From Spirometra erinaceieuropaei (Eukaryota > Platyhelminthes > Cestoda > Diphyllobothriidea > Diphyllobothriidae), in the NCBI GenBank assembly GCA_902702965.1, contig CACRXP010000031.1, positions 284,691-348,690 on the forward strand: a stretch of 64,000 bases of DNA. Direction: 5' to 3'. Made by a program: the position numbers and the translations under genes. How positions within the stretch are numbered: position 1 is the stretch's first letter; every line of letters starts with the position of its first letter. The notes under the pieces are model-generated. The model was not told the DNA's origin, did no database searches, and worked only from the letters and a program-made list of their open reading frames with translations. Below are positions 35,795 to 47,049 of the stretch, one piece after another.

Positions 35795-35999
35795 NNNNNN
35801 NNNNNNNNNNNNNNNNNNNNNNNNNNNNNNNNNNNNNNNNNNNNNNNNNNNNNNNNNNNNNNNNNNNNNNNNNNNNNNNNNNNNNNNNNNNNNNNNNNNN
35901 NNNNNNNNNNNNNNNNNNNNNNNNNNNNNNNNNNNNNNNNNNNNNNNNNNNNNNNNNNNNNNNNNNNNNNNNNNNNNNNNNNNNNNNNNNNNNNNNNNN
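35795..35999. other. Assembly gap (205 N)
   Basis: Unresolved bases; frames running through it are meaningless. Confidence 1.
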
Positions 36000-36224
36000 T
36001 GCACAATTCAATTTTTATATTGTACATATCGTTCTTTTTTAAAAAAACGTTTGCGATTATCTTGCCTTGGAACTCAGGTTTTTTAACTTAGAAAACTCAT
36101 TTCGCACTGTATTGGCTAAACAGACACCCAAAACAAATGAAGTCAAAGTGCAGTCGAAAAGGATGAGTTTAATTTAGGTTTTTCATGAGTTCAAACGGGA
36201 CTGACAGTGCCCAATTGGCGCTAT

Positions 36225-36600
36225 AATAAACCCATTCGATCCTGTTCTATTTGTCTATAACTCAAAGAGGTTCACATTAGTTAGGCGGGTTGTGTGGGGA
36301 AAGGAGCTTTGATCCCAACCCATTCTGGTAACTCTCTTTAAAACTCTTCCAAGACTATTGTAATCTTGGATCGCCCTCTATCTCCAGGCTTGTAAGCCGT
36401 ATTCCAACTGCGGCCTCACGAATGTTCCTAGGAGAAAAGGTCTTCGTCGACGTCCGTATATGCTCGTCTGATCGTGTGCAACACGGACCTTGAGCTTTGC
36501 CAGCCCAAGTAGTGAGCGTAGGATTGTAAGGCGTCCTTCAGTAACCTGCTGAGGTCTTTCTCGGTTTCTGCATTTTGTAAAGCTGAATCATCAAGTAATG
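36225..36600 (-). pseudogene. CR1-like LINE RT thumb fragment
   Basis: Minus-strand pieces read EKDLSRLLKD, SVLHTIRRAYTDVDEDLF, TFVRPQLEYGLQAWR, SLGRVLKRVTRMGWDQS. This is the segment after the RT catalytic box in CR1-type elements. Internal stops. Confidence 0.65.
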
Positions 36601-38338
36601 TGCACTATCTCGCCTTACATTGGACATAAAACACGCTGAATATTTTCACCATATGAGCAATTGAGAATACGTCAGTCCAAAGTCAGTAGATCCACTTTCA
36701 CAGATACCCCTCCATAAACACGCAGTGTGAGTTCGATGCATAAAATCGACTACCATTTGCACAAAACGCAAAAACATCTTTTGAATGCGTAGGACGTACT
36801 TCTGTTCCTGTCTCGCTACAATTTTCCCACTTTAAGTGGAGGTCCTGCCCGCAGAGCCACAAGGAGTTTAACTAGGCGGCTCATTGACTCGCACATTATG
36901 TTCGGGTTGAAAGATCAGGTGAGATGGGATGAGATGCGGGGAGTCCGCAGTAGTTTTTGCAAACTGGCATCAGTTTGTTTTAGGGTTTCTCGTAATGCAC
37001 CGTAAATTTCGAACCGTCGTATATCTCATTATAAAGAATGATACAAACATAATATGACAAAGTGCTAGTAGCAGTAAAGTGCCCCAAAAATTGGAGAGCA
37101 AGTCCGATGGTGTTCATACAAGTGTGGCCGATCTGTAACGCACTACATACTCTCTGTTTCCCTAGGGTGCCCTAGCGTATACAGTTAGACTGGTGTTTCT
37201 GGCGACCGAAGGAGGCTCCTCGGTTAATGCGTGTTAAATTATGCGTGACTCCCAGAACTTCTTACAGTTTCGTGACATGTTTGTCAATTGAATGATGGTA
37301 TTACGTCGGCGGATGGACTAGAGGGAGAGCAGGCAGTCGGAAATGGCGATCATCCACCCTACAAAGGGAGCCGTGGCCTGGTGCAGCACGCGCAGTGGAC
37401 CGGCGAAAGGTTAATTTTCATGAGAATCAATGTCCATCGTGTGCCCCGCAGTATGAAAGGCGAAATTGCGGTGAATTGGTTTATAAGGATAGTAGACTCG
37501 CGCAGCATCCACCGCACACCTACCGCCGTTTCCCAGCTTAGCCCAGTGTCAACAACGAGTTAAAACAAACGGGTATAATGACTGACATGGCTTAACAAAC
37601 CGTCTACGCGTGCCGCGCACGTCTGATCCGCGCGCAAGGGGTCGCATCTTCGCAGAAACAAAAGTGTTCGGTTCGGACCCCAACTTTGCGGGAGTACCAC
37701 GGAGTTCACATTCAAAATGAACCCTGTGCCTGACTCCCAGTTCAGCGGTCGGTCACCCCACATACATACACACTGGGTTAACTCTGAGGTCTTAGTAGCA
37801 TCGTCGGTTGGCCACCTTCCACGCCACGGCTTGTTCGTAGATTCAGGCGCATCACATTTATTATACTGAGGTATGGGCCGAAATGTCGTGAGAATGGGGT
37901 CCACAGTGCCTGCTTAGCTCTGTCCCTTCCCTCTTCCAGGAACCAATTGACTGGCAGAGTCGGTCAACCAACAAGTTACTGACCGAGCTCACTAACCCAT
38001 CTGTGCGTGCTATGCACGACCTGGTTCTCGCACAGCACAGCAGGTTCGAACACAACAGTGGTGGACTGATCAACCCTCACAATGTGAGGATGCCATAGAG
38101 ACTACATTGAGACTGGCCCGCTTTCGGGAAAGACACCTACGTCTCGTATGTGGCGGATGATGTTGGACAGGCTAGTGCGTGATATATGGGCAATACGATG
38201 ATAGGGTTCGACCGTCAATGCTTTACCACGAGTTTTCATGAGGGTACGGTTACAATGAGGCAGGTTTGGATCGAGTCCGCATTCATAGTGCTGGGAAGGC
38301 GATTGGTTGGTCATTAGAGTATTTTTGCCGGAGATAGT
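36600..38338. other. Stretch without recognisable gene
   Basis: Frames up to about 114 codons only. A short GC-rich block recurs at about 37590-37640 and 37990-38040 (both TAAC...CGTG...GCACG), perhaps a diverged tandem repeat. Confidence 0.4.
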
Positions 38339-38339
38339 T

Positions 38340-41206
38340 TACAGTTTATTCAGTTTATTTGATAAGGATGATAGGCAAAGCCTTTGAAACCCCTATTGAT
38401 AACATGTCAACTCGTTAGAAATAACTGCACAGTAACAATGAAAATGTTCGCTATATGCACAGTACTTGATTCATTTGAGTAGCATTGTCACAGAGAAAAA
38501 ATATGTGGGGAACCGGGGTGTTTAGCTCAGATTCAGACTGTCGAGGCAAAACAGGGGACACAAATAATCATCCAAGCGTTTCTTGAAGAGTTGCAGGGAT
38601 GTCGCCTCCACGACTGACTGAGGGAGATCGTTCCATTTCTCCACTACCCTTTGCGTGAAAAATTCAGAACGAAGGTTCAGCCTGGACATTGTTGTCCGTA
38701 GCTTCATCGAGTGGCCACGAAGATTGGGTGAAAGGTGCCACTGAAACATGTCCTCAAAGTTAAATCCATGCTCAAGGCCATTTATTATCTTGTAAACCAG
38801 TATTAGATCACCTCTTTGCTGCCTGTAACACAGAGGGAATAGATTAAGGCAATTCAGTCTGTCCGTGCAGGATTGGTTTTTTAGACCGTTTACCATCTTT
38901 GTTGCCCTACGTTGCACCCGTTCGAGGCATGCTTTGTCCTTTACAAGCCATGGCCGCCATGCTTGTATGCAATATTCTAAGTGGGGCCGAACGAAGGTGA
39001 CGTAAACTCTCCCAAAAAGGTCTTGGTCAAAGGTAACGAACGCCCTTTTGATTGCATGCAGCACTCCCATTGCGTTTTTTGCAGCCTTGTGGCACTGCAA
39101 TGTTGGTTTCAAATTATTCTGTATCCAAACCCCGACATCCTTCTGTGAAGATTCTGCGGGGAGTCTTATATCTTTTAGATGATATGTCCTCAGGCTCTGA
39201 TTTGAATGAGAGTTAGTTGGACGCAGATGGAGGACGGCACACTTCTGCACATTGAAGTCTAGAAGCCATTTCTCCGACCACGCTTGCAGTCGATGAAGAT
39301 TGTTTTGGAGGGATCTCTGGTCGTTAGGACTCTTAATGACTTGCCAGAGCTTAACGTCGTCAGCAAACATTATTTTGCCACAATCGAGTTCCTGAAGGCT
39401 GTCATTAACATAAAGGAGGAGTAGCAATGGTCCCAGAACTGAGCCTTGAGGCACACCACTGGTCACGCTCACCCATTCTGACATATCATCACCGATGCAA
39501 ACACGTTGTTTCCGACCAACCAGAAACGCCCTTATCCAGTTCAGAAGATCTCCCCGGATGCCGATGGCGCTCAATTTGTGAAGAAGGCGTTGGTGCGGGA
39601 CAGTATCGAAGGCTTTGCGAAAATCGATGTACACGACATCAACTTCAAAACCCTCTTCTAGGGCCCTGGTCCAGATCTCCAGACAAGCTAGCAGATTTGA
39701 GAGGCAAGAACGTCCTCTCCGGAAGCCATGCTGGAAATCCTGCAAGAGGTTATTTTCTTCACAAAATTGCTGTATGGCACTCTTTACTAGAGCTTCCATC
39801 GTTTTGCACGAGAGGCAGGTTAGGCTAATAGGCCTGAAACAGCTTGCTGCCATCCTGCTACCGCCTTTATGTAAGGGAACGAGGTTAGCTGTCTTCCACT
39901 GTGATGGCAGCCTTCCTGTTCTCATTGACAGCTCAAAGAGCGTCGAAAGAGGCTTCGCCAGCTCCTTTGATAGCTCCTTAAGTGTCAGACCAGGAATTCC
40001 GTCGGGTCCAGGAGACTTGTCTGGTTTTATTTGACTGAGGACGCGTCTTACTTCTCCGACGGAAAAGGCAGCGGTTTCAATGACGGCAGTATCTTGGCGC
40101 ATTTGAAAATCCCGGCTGTTTCTGTCCATTTCAAACTGCTGATCGTCTTCTGAGGACTCCTCCATAAAAACCGATTGAAAAAACTCAGACAGTAACTGCA
40201 CTTTCTGGGGCCCTTCGACTAGCAAGTTTCCGAGGCTATCCTTAAGACACGCAATTTCGTCCCTGTGTTTTCTCCTACTACGGATGTACTTGTAAAACTT
40301 CTTGGGACATGTAATGGATTCTGCTACCAGTCGGCGCTCGAAAGAAGTTCTGGCAATCCGTATTTGTTTGCGGCATTTATTGCGCTGATCCTTATATTCG
40401 GCGAGTGATACTGGATCTCGAAGTTGCATATACTTTTTCCACAGCCTCTGTTTCTTCTTCATGGCCTTTTTTGTCGTCGAATTGACCCAAGGCGGTCGCC
40501 CACATGGTCTTGTTATTTTTATGGGACAATGGGAGTCAATTAGACTCTCTATAATCCCGCGAAAGTACTGCCAGAATTCTTCTGAATCTTCGTTGTTGAC
40601 TAACCAGGTTTCTTCCAAAAGAGCACGTCTCATTGCGTTAAAATCACCCTTCCAAATATTTCTTCGACTCTTGATTTTTGGTTGTTGGTTCGATAGGAGA
40701 GGGCACACGCATGTAAAAGCAATATGATCGCTTAAACCGAGGGAAGGTTGGGGATTCACTTCTCTTAGGACTCCTTCTTCTTTACTAAAAACGAGATCTA
40801 AACAGTTAGATCGTTGTCCGTCTCTTAGTCTTGTTCCGAATTTTATGTGTTGAATGAGGTATTCATTCAAGGAGAGTTGTAGTAGCTTGTGGTCAAATGA
40901 CGTGAACGGGGCGTTTGCTAAGGGAACTTTCCAGTCTATTCCGGGAGCGTTAAAGTCACCCAAAAGTAATAAGTTCTCCTGCTTACATAACGACTCCAGT
41001 ACACTAAGCAATTCCACATCGGCGATTTTATTCGAGCTGGGAGGCCGATAGACAACACACAGGTTAAGTGTCGGTAATCGTTTGATGCATATCTTGCATG
41101 AAATTATTTCAAAAGTAATGGGAAGTTTGGTAGCCGGTGTTGCAGAGTTGTGGAAGGAACAATTAACTGATGGTGGACAGCGGCTGGTAACCGGAATTTC
41201 GTGCAT
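38340..41206 (-). mobile_element. CR1-like LINE, 5'-truncated, nearly intact
   Basis: Covers endonuclease from about its middle, linker, RT, and a 3' part ending in AATAAACTG tail repeats at about 38341-38357 (minus sense). AGGCTTTGCCT at 38373-38383 can form a small hairpin before the tail. The 5' end is lost: similarity starts near MHEIPV (41206). It is the youngest-looking LINE here. Confidence 0.8.
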
Positions 41207-41464
41207 CAATTGTAGCGGTGGTGATGGTGATCTTTTGTTGGCGTCGTAGGGTTTGTGGCGGGGGTGAGTGTGAATGCCTTCCCGGCGGCCGTAGTTGTAG
41301 TTGTCTTGCTGTTTTTGCATTTGGTCCGAAGATGTCCGACAGGAGCGATCAAGATGCCAAAATTTCCGCTTCCAAAGTGGACTCTTTGGAAGTCGTGGGT
41401 TTTTGCGGGAAATGCGGTTCGTCGAAAGACGAGGCCAAAACGCAGACCCGTCGGTCAAGCTCAC
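38522..41464 (-). CDS. CR1-like endonuclease/reverse transcriptase (980-codon open frame)
   Basis: An uninterrupted frame of a non-LTR ORF2 protein that nicks DNA and copies its own RNA. Residues 1-86 match no known part and are probably flanking sequence read by chance. The endonuclease remnant has CVVYRPPSS (136-144), LLGDFNAPGIDW (167-178), CLDLVF (221-226) and LSDHIAF (244-250). The RT has PDKSPGPDGIPG (481-492), VYIDFRKAFDTVPH (611-624), SGVPQGSVLGPLL (669-681) and FADD (700-703). The C-terminus has MFQWHLSPNLRGHSMKLRTT and VVEKWNDLPQSVV. The missing N-terminal endonuclease half means it probably cannot move by itself, but the RT keeps its catalytic Asp pair. Confidence 0.85.
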   Translation of the reverse strand: MSLTDGSAFWPRLSTNRISRKNPRLPKSPLWKRKFWHLDRSCRTSSDQMQKQQDNYNYGRREGIHTHPRHKPYDANKRSPSPPLQLMHEIPVTSRCPPSVNCSFHNSATPATKLPITFEIISCKICIKRLPTLNLCVVYRPPSSNKIADVELLSVLESLCKQENLLLLGDFNAPGIDWKVPLANAPFTSFDHKLLQLSLNEYLIQHIKFGTRLRDGQRSNCLDLVFSKEEGVLREVNPQPSLGLSDHIAFTCVCPLLSNQQPKIKSRRNIWKGDFNAMRRALLEETWLVNNEDSEEFWQYFRGIIESLIDSHCPIKITRPCGRPPWVNSTTKKAMKKKQRLWKKYMQLRDPVSLAEYKDQRNKCRKQIRIARTSFERRLVAESITCPKKFYKYIRSRRKHRDEIACLKDSLGNLLVEGPQKVQLLSEFFQSVFMEESSEDDQQFEMDRNSRDFQMRQDTAVIETAAFSVGEVRRVLSQIKPDKSPGPDGIPGLTLKELSKELAKPLSTLFELSMRTGRLPSQWKTANLVPLHKGGSRMAASCFRPISLTCLSCKTMEALVKSAIQQFCEENNLLQDFQHGFRRGRSCLSNLLACLEIWTRALEEGFEVDVVYIDFRKAFDTVPHQRLLHKLSAIGIRGDLLNWIRAFLVGRKQRVCIGDDMSEWVSVTSGVPQGSVLGPLLLLLYVNDSLQELDCGKIMFADDVKLWQVIKSPNDQRSLQNNLHRLQAWSEKWLLDFNVQKCAVLHLRPTNSHSNQSLRTYHLKDIRLPAESSQKDVGVWIQNNLKPTLQCHKAAKNAMGVLHAIKRAFVTFDQDLFGRVYVTFVRPHLEYCIQAWRPWLVKDKACLERVQRRATKMVNGLKNQSCTDRLNCLNLFPLCYRQQRGDLILVYKIINGLEHGFNFEDMFQWHLSPNLRGHSMKLRTTMSRLNLRSEFFTQRVVEKWNDLPQSVVEATSLQLFKKRLDDYLCPLFCLDSLNLS

Positions 41465-41849
41465 TTGAATTTTCGCGCTATGGTCCTAGGCAGGCGTCTT
41501 CAAGCTGTTAACCATAGTACGGTTTTTGCGCTTTACCTGATCCTTTCTATCAGGATTTACCGGTGTGGTTCGTGTCATTTGATTAAGAGTAAATCGTACT
41601 CATGGCCATTAAACTGCTTTCAACATTTGCTCTGGAATTGGAATAGAAAGAGAGGATAATCAGACCCGACAAATCTGTTCAATGAGTAGTCCATCAAGGC
41701 CGAAGCTAAGTCTTGAAGACGTAAGTATCTTTCGTCTTTATGTGTACGGTTGCCAGTAGACAGGGACAATGGCAGTCCGACGATGTTTATGCCCACGCGT
41801 TTGTCGAACATCCCGTAGGCATGGACTTATGGTTTGTTCTACGACGTGG

Positions 41850-43500
41850 TCAAGATTGGTGTTCCCCAGGGTTCAGTACTGGGACCCATTTTTTTCCTAA
41901 TAAACGTGGACGATTACGCAAGAGCTTTGAACCGCGAAGCATTAGTGTTTGCAGACGACCTGTCGGTCCCAACCACAATACTCTCAAGAGGACACCGAAT
42001 ATCGAAAATTTCAGTCCAAAATGTTGCAAGGTAAATAGAACACGATACGACAGTCGAAGGTTTAAGAAAATTACTGCTAGCACTGGTTGCGGCAGACAAA
42101 CTTTTATGAGGAATTTTGAGAACCATAATTTTCCCCTCAGATTTTGTAAACAACACTCACCTAGAAACGGACTGGATTTTTGGATGACCTAATAACATAG
42201 AATGGTCTGTTCCACAGTGGAGCTCCATTTTTAACATGGAAAAGGCAGGTTGACAAAATAAAAGATTATCAAGGGAGGCGTCGGCACGTGTACTGAATGA
42301 AACAGGACCATCAACGCCCCAAAGCATGAGGGGTGCAGGTTCGCACATTTAAAAGCGTCGAATAGAAGAACACCATGTTCCCAAGAAATGCAACAAGATT
42401 TTGCGGAAGAAAATCGAGAAATCGAGTTAAAGTACCTTTACAGGAATAGAGAAGAGTGTAAATACTCCCCTTGAAATTATTCGACGAACGGGGCTTGCAG
42501 ATAATAATAATGTCATCTTCCGGATCATCGGAAAAGGGAAATAAGGATTTAAAGTATCTGCGCTAGTTCTGATCGACAAAAATAGCCACTCTCCACCCAT
42601 GTTGTGCAATAAGGATTTTCTGTCATTTCAAGGACAGCAAAGGAATGGGGGTGTAAGTAGTTACAAATCGATAATACCACCTGGTCGTGTATCCCGCAGA
42701 CAAATCACTTCAGTTCCACTGTGTTTATTTGCTAAAAATGTAGGTCCATATTGTGAGTTTTACATAAAATTGAGTAACACCTTGTCTAAAGAAAGCCTAT
42801 AATTGGTAACATGTTCTTTGTTTGACGCTTAAGTGCGATTCACTAATCGTAGCGGTGGTTCTTCGATTCATAAGCATTTGCTGATGGAAAGGTGAAGATA
42901 ACACAGAGGACTACAAATACAACTTATTGACCGCAACGGCAACTTCCGGCATCATAGGCAATCGTTGATGAATTAAGTGCGAAATTTACGCAAGATCCTA
43001 CACCCTCCAAAACGGAGCTGTTGTAGCGTACAGATGATCTCATTACCACGGTTCAAGCAAATGAGGGGGAAAAACTGCAAAAAACGAGTGAAGGAGACTA
43101 AGTGATACACAGTTACGAAAATCCCCCATTTGAATGAAGAGCAGAAAAATGTCCGTTCAAACTGCAAAGGAAGCGGGCTCATTCGGACGTCCGACGGAAC
43201 GTCTTCTCACACAGGGTCATCGGGGCATGGAATGGACTCCCTGATGCCGTCGTTCTTTCCGAAAGTGTTAAATCCTTTAAGTGCAGACTAGACGCTCACT
43301 TGTTGAGAACATACTGTACATACAATCATGATTATTTTAGCGGCGGCAGTTTGCGCCTTCTTAACTTTGCGCTAACTTCTTAACGTTTCGCATTTGCTGA
43401 TGTAATTGATGACTTTATTTCTGTTTATCGACATGAATAGGGTGCTCAAGGGCGAAAGCCTCATTCCCTTAATAAACTGACTTAAACTGACTAAAGTCAA
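41850..43500 (+). mobile_element. CR1-like LINE fragment (RT core to tail)
   Basis: IGVPQGSVLGPIFFLINVDD and LVFADDLS (41855-41965) are the RT core. The middle is badly broken (including the 42840-43180 stretch). VIGAWNGLPDAVV, SVKSFKCRLDAHLLRT (43212-43315) is the C-terminus. It ends in AATAAACTGACTTAAACTGACT at 43470-43493, preceded by a GGC-GAAA-GCC hairpin at 43451-43460. Confidence 0.68.
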
Positions 43501-45130
43501 AATTCGGCCATCGTCTCCGTCTGTTACAATGACATGCCAATTTGGAAGCCTTTTTATATCCTGTGGTTGCATGCTTTAACATCTGCAGACGCGTAACAAT
43601 GACATTACCTGGAAGGGTTTATCCTCCGAATGATAGGCATTTTCGTAAGCTGGTCTATGGGCGATTGAACTTCGGAATCTTCAGGATATATATGTGCTAT
43701 TTTCTTTTACGCTGTATCTGTTTTCAGTATCGCTTAATTTTCAGTAGTCCAGATCCTTCGCACGGTACAGTGTGATGTCATACCTTTTACAAAAGTATTT
43801 TTACAACCCGGCGTTGGTTGGAAGGCTGCAGAAAATGATGACTTCGGGCAGCATGATTAAAGAACACCAATCTAGTGCCTCTAACCAACAGCTGACCTAA
43901 CTACGTAGAAGCCGGACTATTTTTCATCGTTCAAAAAACCCAGAGGTCACCAGTGGTTATGTCGCGGCAGCCTAAACCTTACGACCTTCAGACACGGTCC
44001 CTAAAGAGGCGTTGGACGCCAGCTGAGAGGATGTTGCATTCTGTACAGAAAGAATTGAGAACAGGCTGGACAAGCTGGCAGCCGGACTAGGGTACACGTC
44101 CGGCTCCGCAAGATTGACCTCCCAAGCGATAGTTGGGGAGTAGTCACGACGCTTATTAGTCGGCTTTGAAGTTGATTGGTCCGTCTGGATAGCTGTGATT
44201 AGTCAAGAACCAGACCACCACTGGTACGGGTGTGCAAGTACACGTGAAAAGGCAGCGCTGCGACGGACGCCCGCGGTAGGACCACTACAGATGCATTCTT
44301 GCGAAGTCTAATAGAACAGTAGGACAAAAAGAAACCTTCACAGGAGTTCACGCGAGAGGGAGAGAGCACATGGACACAGTGGCCAAAATATTCAAACGGA
44401 CTAACCCGTGTCTTCACGAGCAGCCCAAACCGGTCGGGTGTGGAAGCTATTTATTTTGCTCTTTAATGTTGAGGGGTCCTCGGTTATCTTCATATGCTTT
44501 TATGGCACATGGCTATCTCTGTTTCCTCCATCGTATTTGCACAGCACATCCGAGAGCAGTTTTTAGCAGACCTCCGGAAAGTACACTGGTGTTTTCTCGA
44601 AATTTTTATCGCCAGGTTTTATTCATGTGGAAAACCAACTTAAATGACTCCAGGCGATATTTATAAAAATAATGTCTTCGACAATATATTTGACCCGTCT
44701 TCGTTTGCAGCCTCTACAGACATTTTAAAGCGAGATTTGCAGATGATCCACCTTTAATGAGGAATACATTTTGATCTGCGTTTCCTGGGATATACCATTT
44801 TGTCAAACTAGAGGGGGATCAACTATATAGAAAGCACCAAGGCGCGTAAGACGTGTTTCAAATTTTGTGTTTACATGTAGGGTAAACTAAGCACTTCGTG
44901 GCCGCAAATTCATTTCCCGAGAGTTTGACGGGAGTTTTGTGTTGTTAGGTTACACTTTTCCGTCCCTGATAGATGCAGGCCAAATCAGAAATAACGGCTC
45001 TTGATTGGCTACAGGTGAGAGTAGGTCCGATAGTTAGAGTAACCGCGTCCACCAGCAGTAATCTGTGCTTCCGGGCATGTTGTGTTGGCATAATCGTATT
45101 CCACATCGCAGTCTACAGAGAGCGAACTCA
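43500..45130. other. Stretch without recognisable gene
   Basis: Frames up to about 98 codons without known domains and no clear repeat. Confidence 0.4.
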
Positions 45131-45137
45131 CAGACTT

Positions 45138-45325
45138 GAGCAGTTAGAGCACTAGACTTACATGTCTGGTGACCTGTCGGGCGGGAATCCAAACGCCAGG
45201 CGCAGCAGAATCCGCGGTTCGAGTGCCGTCGCGAAAATACTTTCCGTCGTCGAACATGTACGCCATGAGTTACTTGCTTCTTAGAAACGATCACCTATAG
45301 GGTCGTCGAATCTTCTCACTTTACC
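45138..45325 (+). mobile_element. tRNA-like SINE candidate
   Basis: AGCAGTTAGAGCACTAG at about 45139-45155 resembles an RNA polymerase III A box. GGTTCGAGTGCC at 45216-45227 resembles a B box. The part at 45230-45325 recurs in inverted orientation at 46544-46640. I could not fold a proper tRNA, so a tRNA-derived SINE is the better guess. Confidence 0.4.
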
Positions 45326-45884
45326 TTGCCTCTGCTATAGCACAATCGCTCTAGACGTATCGATTATGCGACTGCATTGTAGCCCCAAGGTATTGTCCGC
45401 AACTTTGACAGGGATTGGTTGCTTGCGATTGATTAAACGCCCGAGGCCCACTGTTGCTCCCACTAAATATAAGCCAACTTGGTAGTATATACAGCTGAAG
45501 AGATAATTCGTGAAATGTGCGTGAATTCAAAAGCAAATTCTAGTCAATCGGAAACCAGCCCCAACGCATTTACCATAACACTCAACTATTAATGCACATA
45601 CGCCACCCTCTTCTGTCGTGTATGTGTGGATAACTGGTCCGTTCGCTCTTCGGCTAAGCATATTTGCAAAGACAGTATAAATATACTGATTGTGGGGATT
45701 TTCGGGTTATCTGGTGAAACTGCCCCGCAATTACAGTCAGCTCCGGACGGATTGGGTCTGCAGATTTTAATTATACTTTTTAAGTACAATTTATGTAGAA
45801 AAAAGCCACCAAACAGATCCGTGCCTGTTCTACGTTAAATTTTATTTAAATAATTGGTGATTTACGTAAAAGTAATCGTTGTTA

Positions 45885-46130
45885 AATGCGAATTCGAAAA
45901 TTAACGGTCGTTCTAAATAAGGGATGTGACGCACCTCACGAGATTTGCGTATCATGAAAAATCCATAACCAGCAGAGAAGTTGGTGAGCATACGTTTGCT
46001 TTCGATAAATTCTCGTCAGGCCAGTAGACCATTATGGGAAACGGGTAGGAGCAAAAGAAGTCGGTGATTGGAGGAATCGATTAAATTTCGTTTCAAAACG
46101 GGGCGGAATGTGGGAGTATGGGGGGAGGGG
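45885..46130. repeat. Left arm of an inverted repeat pair (about 240 bp)
   Basis: Matches the reverse complement of 48469-48705 in order, with shared blocks GACGCACCTCACGAGA, ATCATGAAAAATC, CTTTCGATAAAT and AAACGGGGCGGAATGTG. Then a G-rich run begins. Confidence 0.7.
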
Positions 46131-46543
46131 GGAGCAATTAGAGTCAGAGCCAGGGGCGAGGTGCGAGCAGAGAGAGGAGAGTTTTATATGCAGTTAGCCG
46201 ACCTTTGACCAGGGCAAGCGCAGAGCCCGAACGAAGTTCTTCTGCGCGCACAAGACCGGCTTTCGTAACAAGAAGGTTACGTTGGTCTTTTTAAAGATGT
46301 AAGTAACTATTGGCGGACGCGTGAATCAAAATAAATCGCTCGGAGATGTCGAGCAGAATAAACGATTGTGCTCTAGTCGAGAAAAAGTGAGCTTAGGCAT
46401 GCGTTGTGTGGTGAGTGCCTATATGCCACGAAAATATTAAGCTGGTCTTACCGATGAAATAAATAAGTGAGGGCATCTGCGTTCCACGGCAGAAATCATA
46501 AGGAGATGTAGTGGAAGCCCAGCGGTTGTGCTCTAACGGAGGC

Positions 46544-46640
46544 AAGGTGAACTGGGCGGAGTCGACGATCCTTAAGATGGTCGTTTCTAAGACGCAAGAA
46601 ACTCACTGCATGCACGTTCGACAACAGAAAGCGTTTGGGG
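46544..46640 (-). repeat. Second, inverted copy of the SINE-like sequence
   Basis: Matches the reverse complement of about 45230-45325, with shared blocks GTCGACGA, GGTCGTTTCTAAGA and GTTCGACAACAGAAAG (ACGACGGAAAG in the other). The A-box part is not recognisable. Confidence 0.45.
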
Positions 46641-47049
46641 AAGTTTGCATATCGCACAGCCTATCTAAGGCCCCGACAGACGGTACCAAATTCGATGTGT
46701 AGGGAGAACTGGTGGGGTCAACGCGTGTCAAGAAAGCCTTTAGCCCCGAAACAATAAACAGATCATGGCCTGCTGAGGGGAACCTAGTGGGGTTACACAC
46801 CGTACCCTTGCCCTGAATTTCTCCGTGCCTGACAATATGGATCGTATCTTCGTTGCGCAATCCGTTGCGTTCATTATAACAAAGTCTTTTCCTCTATCCG
46901 ACCTAGTTACCAAGACATATTTGTTCTATCGCAGTTCTTTTAAATTCTTTGCGTGTGCTCTTGTCAGCAGTCCCCGACTTCCCGGCCCCCTGTTAAGGTA
47001 CTGGTAGTTGCAATTCACAGCACTAGCTAGCACAACATAACGGCCGAGT

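Noticed and set aside
35732..36042. Open frames across the first N gap
   Set aside because: They consist almost entirely of unknown bases; the same holds for frames across 48342-48468.
41207..41464. First 86 codons of the long CR1-like frame as a real N-terminal domain
   Set aside because: They show none of the expected endonuclease N-terminal motifs and lie beyond the point where family similarity begins, so they are probably read through from flanking DNA.
45138..45227. A functional tRNA gene
   Set aside because: A and B box-like motifs exist, but I could not fit acceptor and anticodon stems, and part of the sequence recurs nearby as a repeat.
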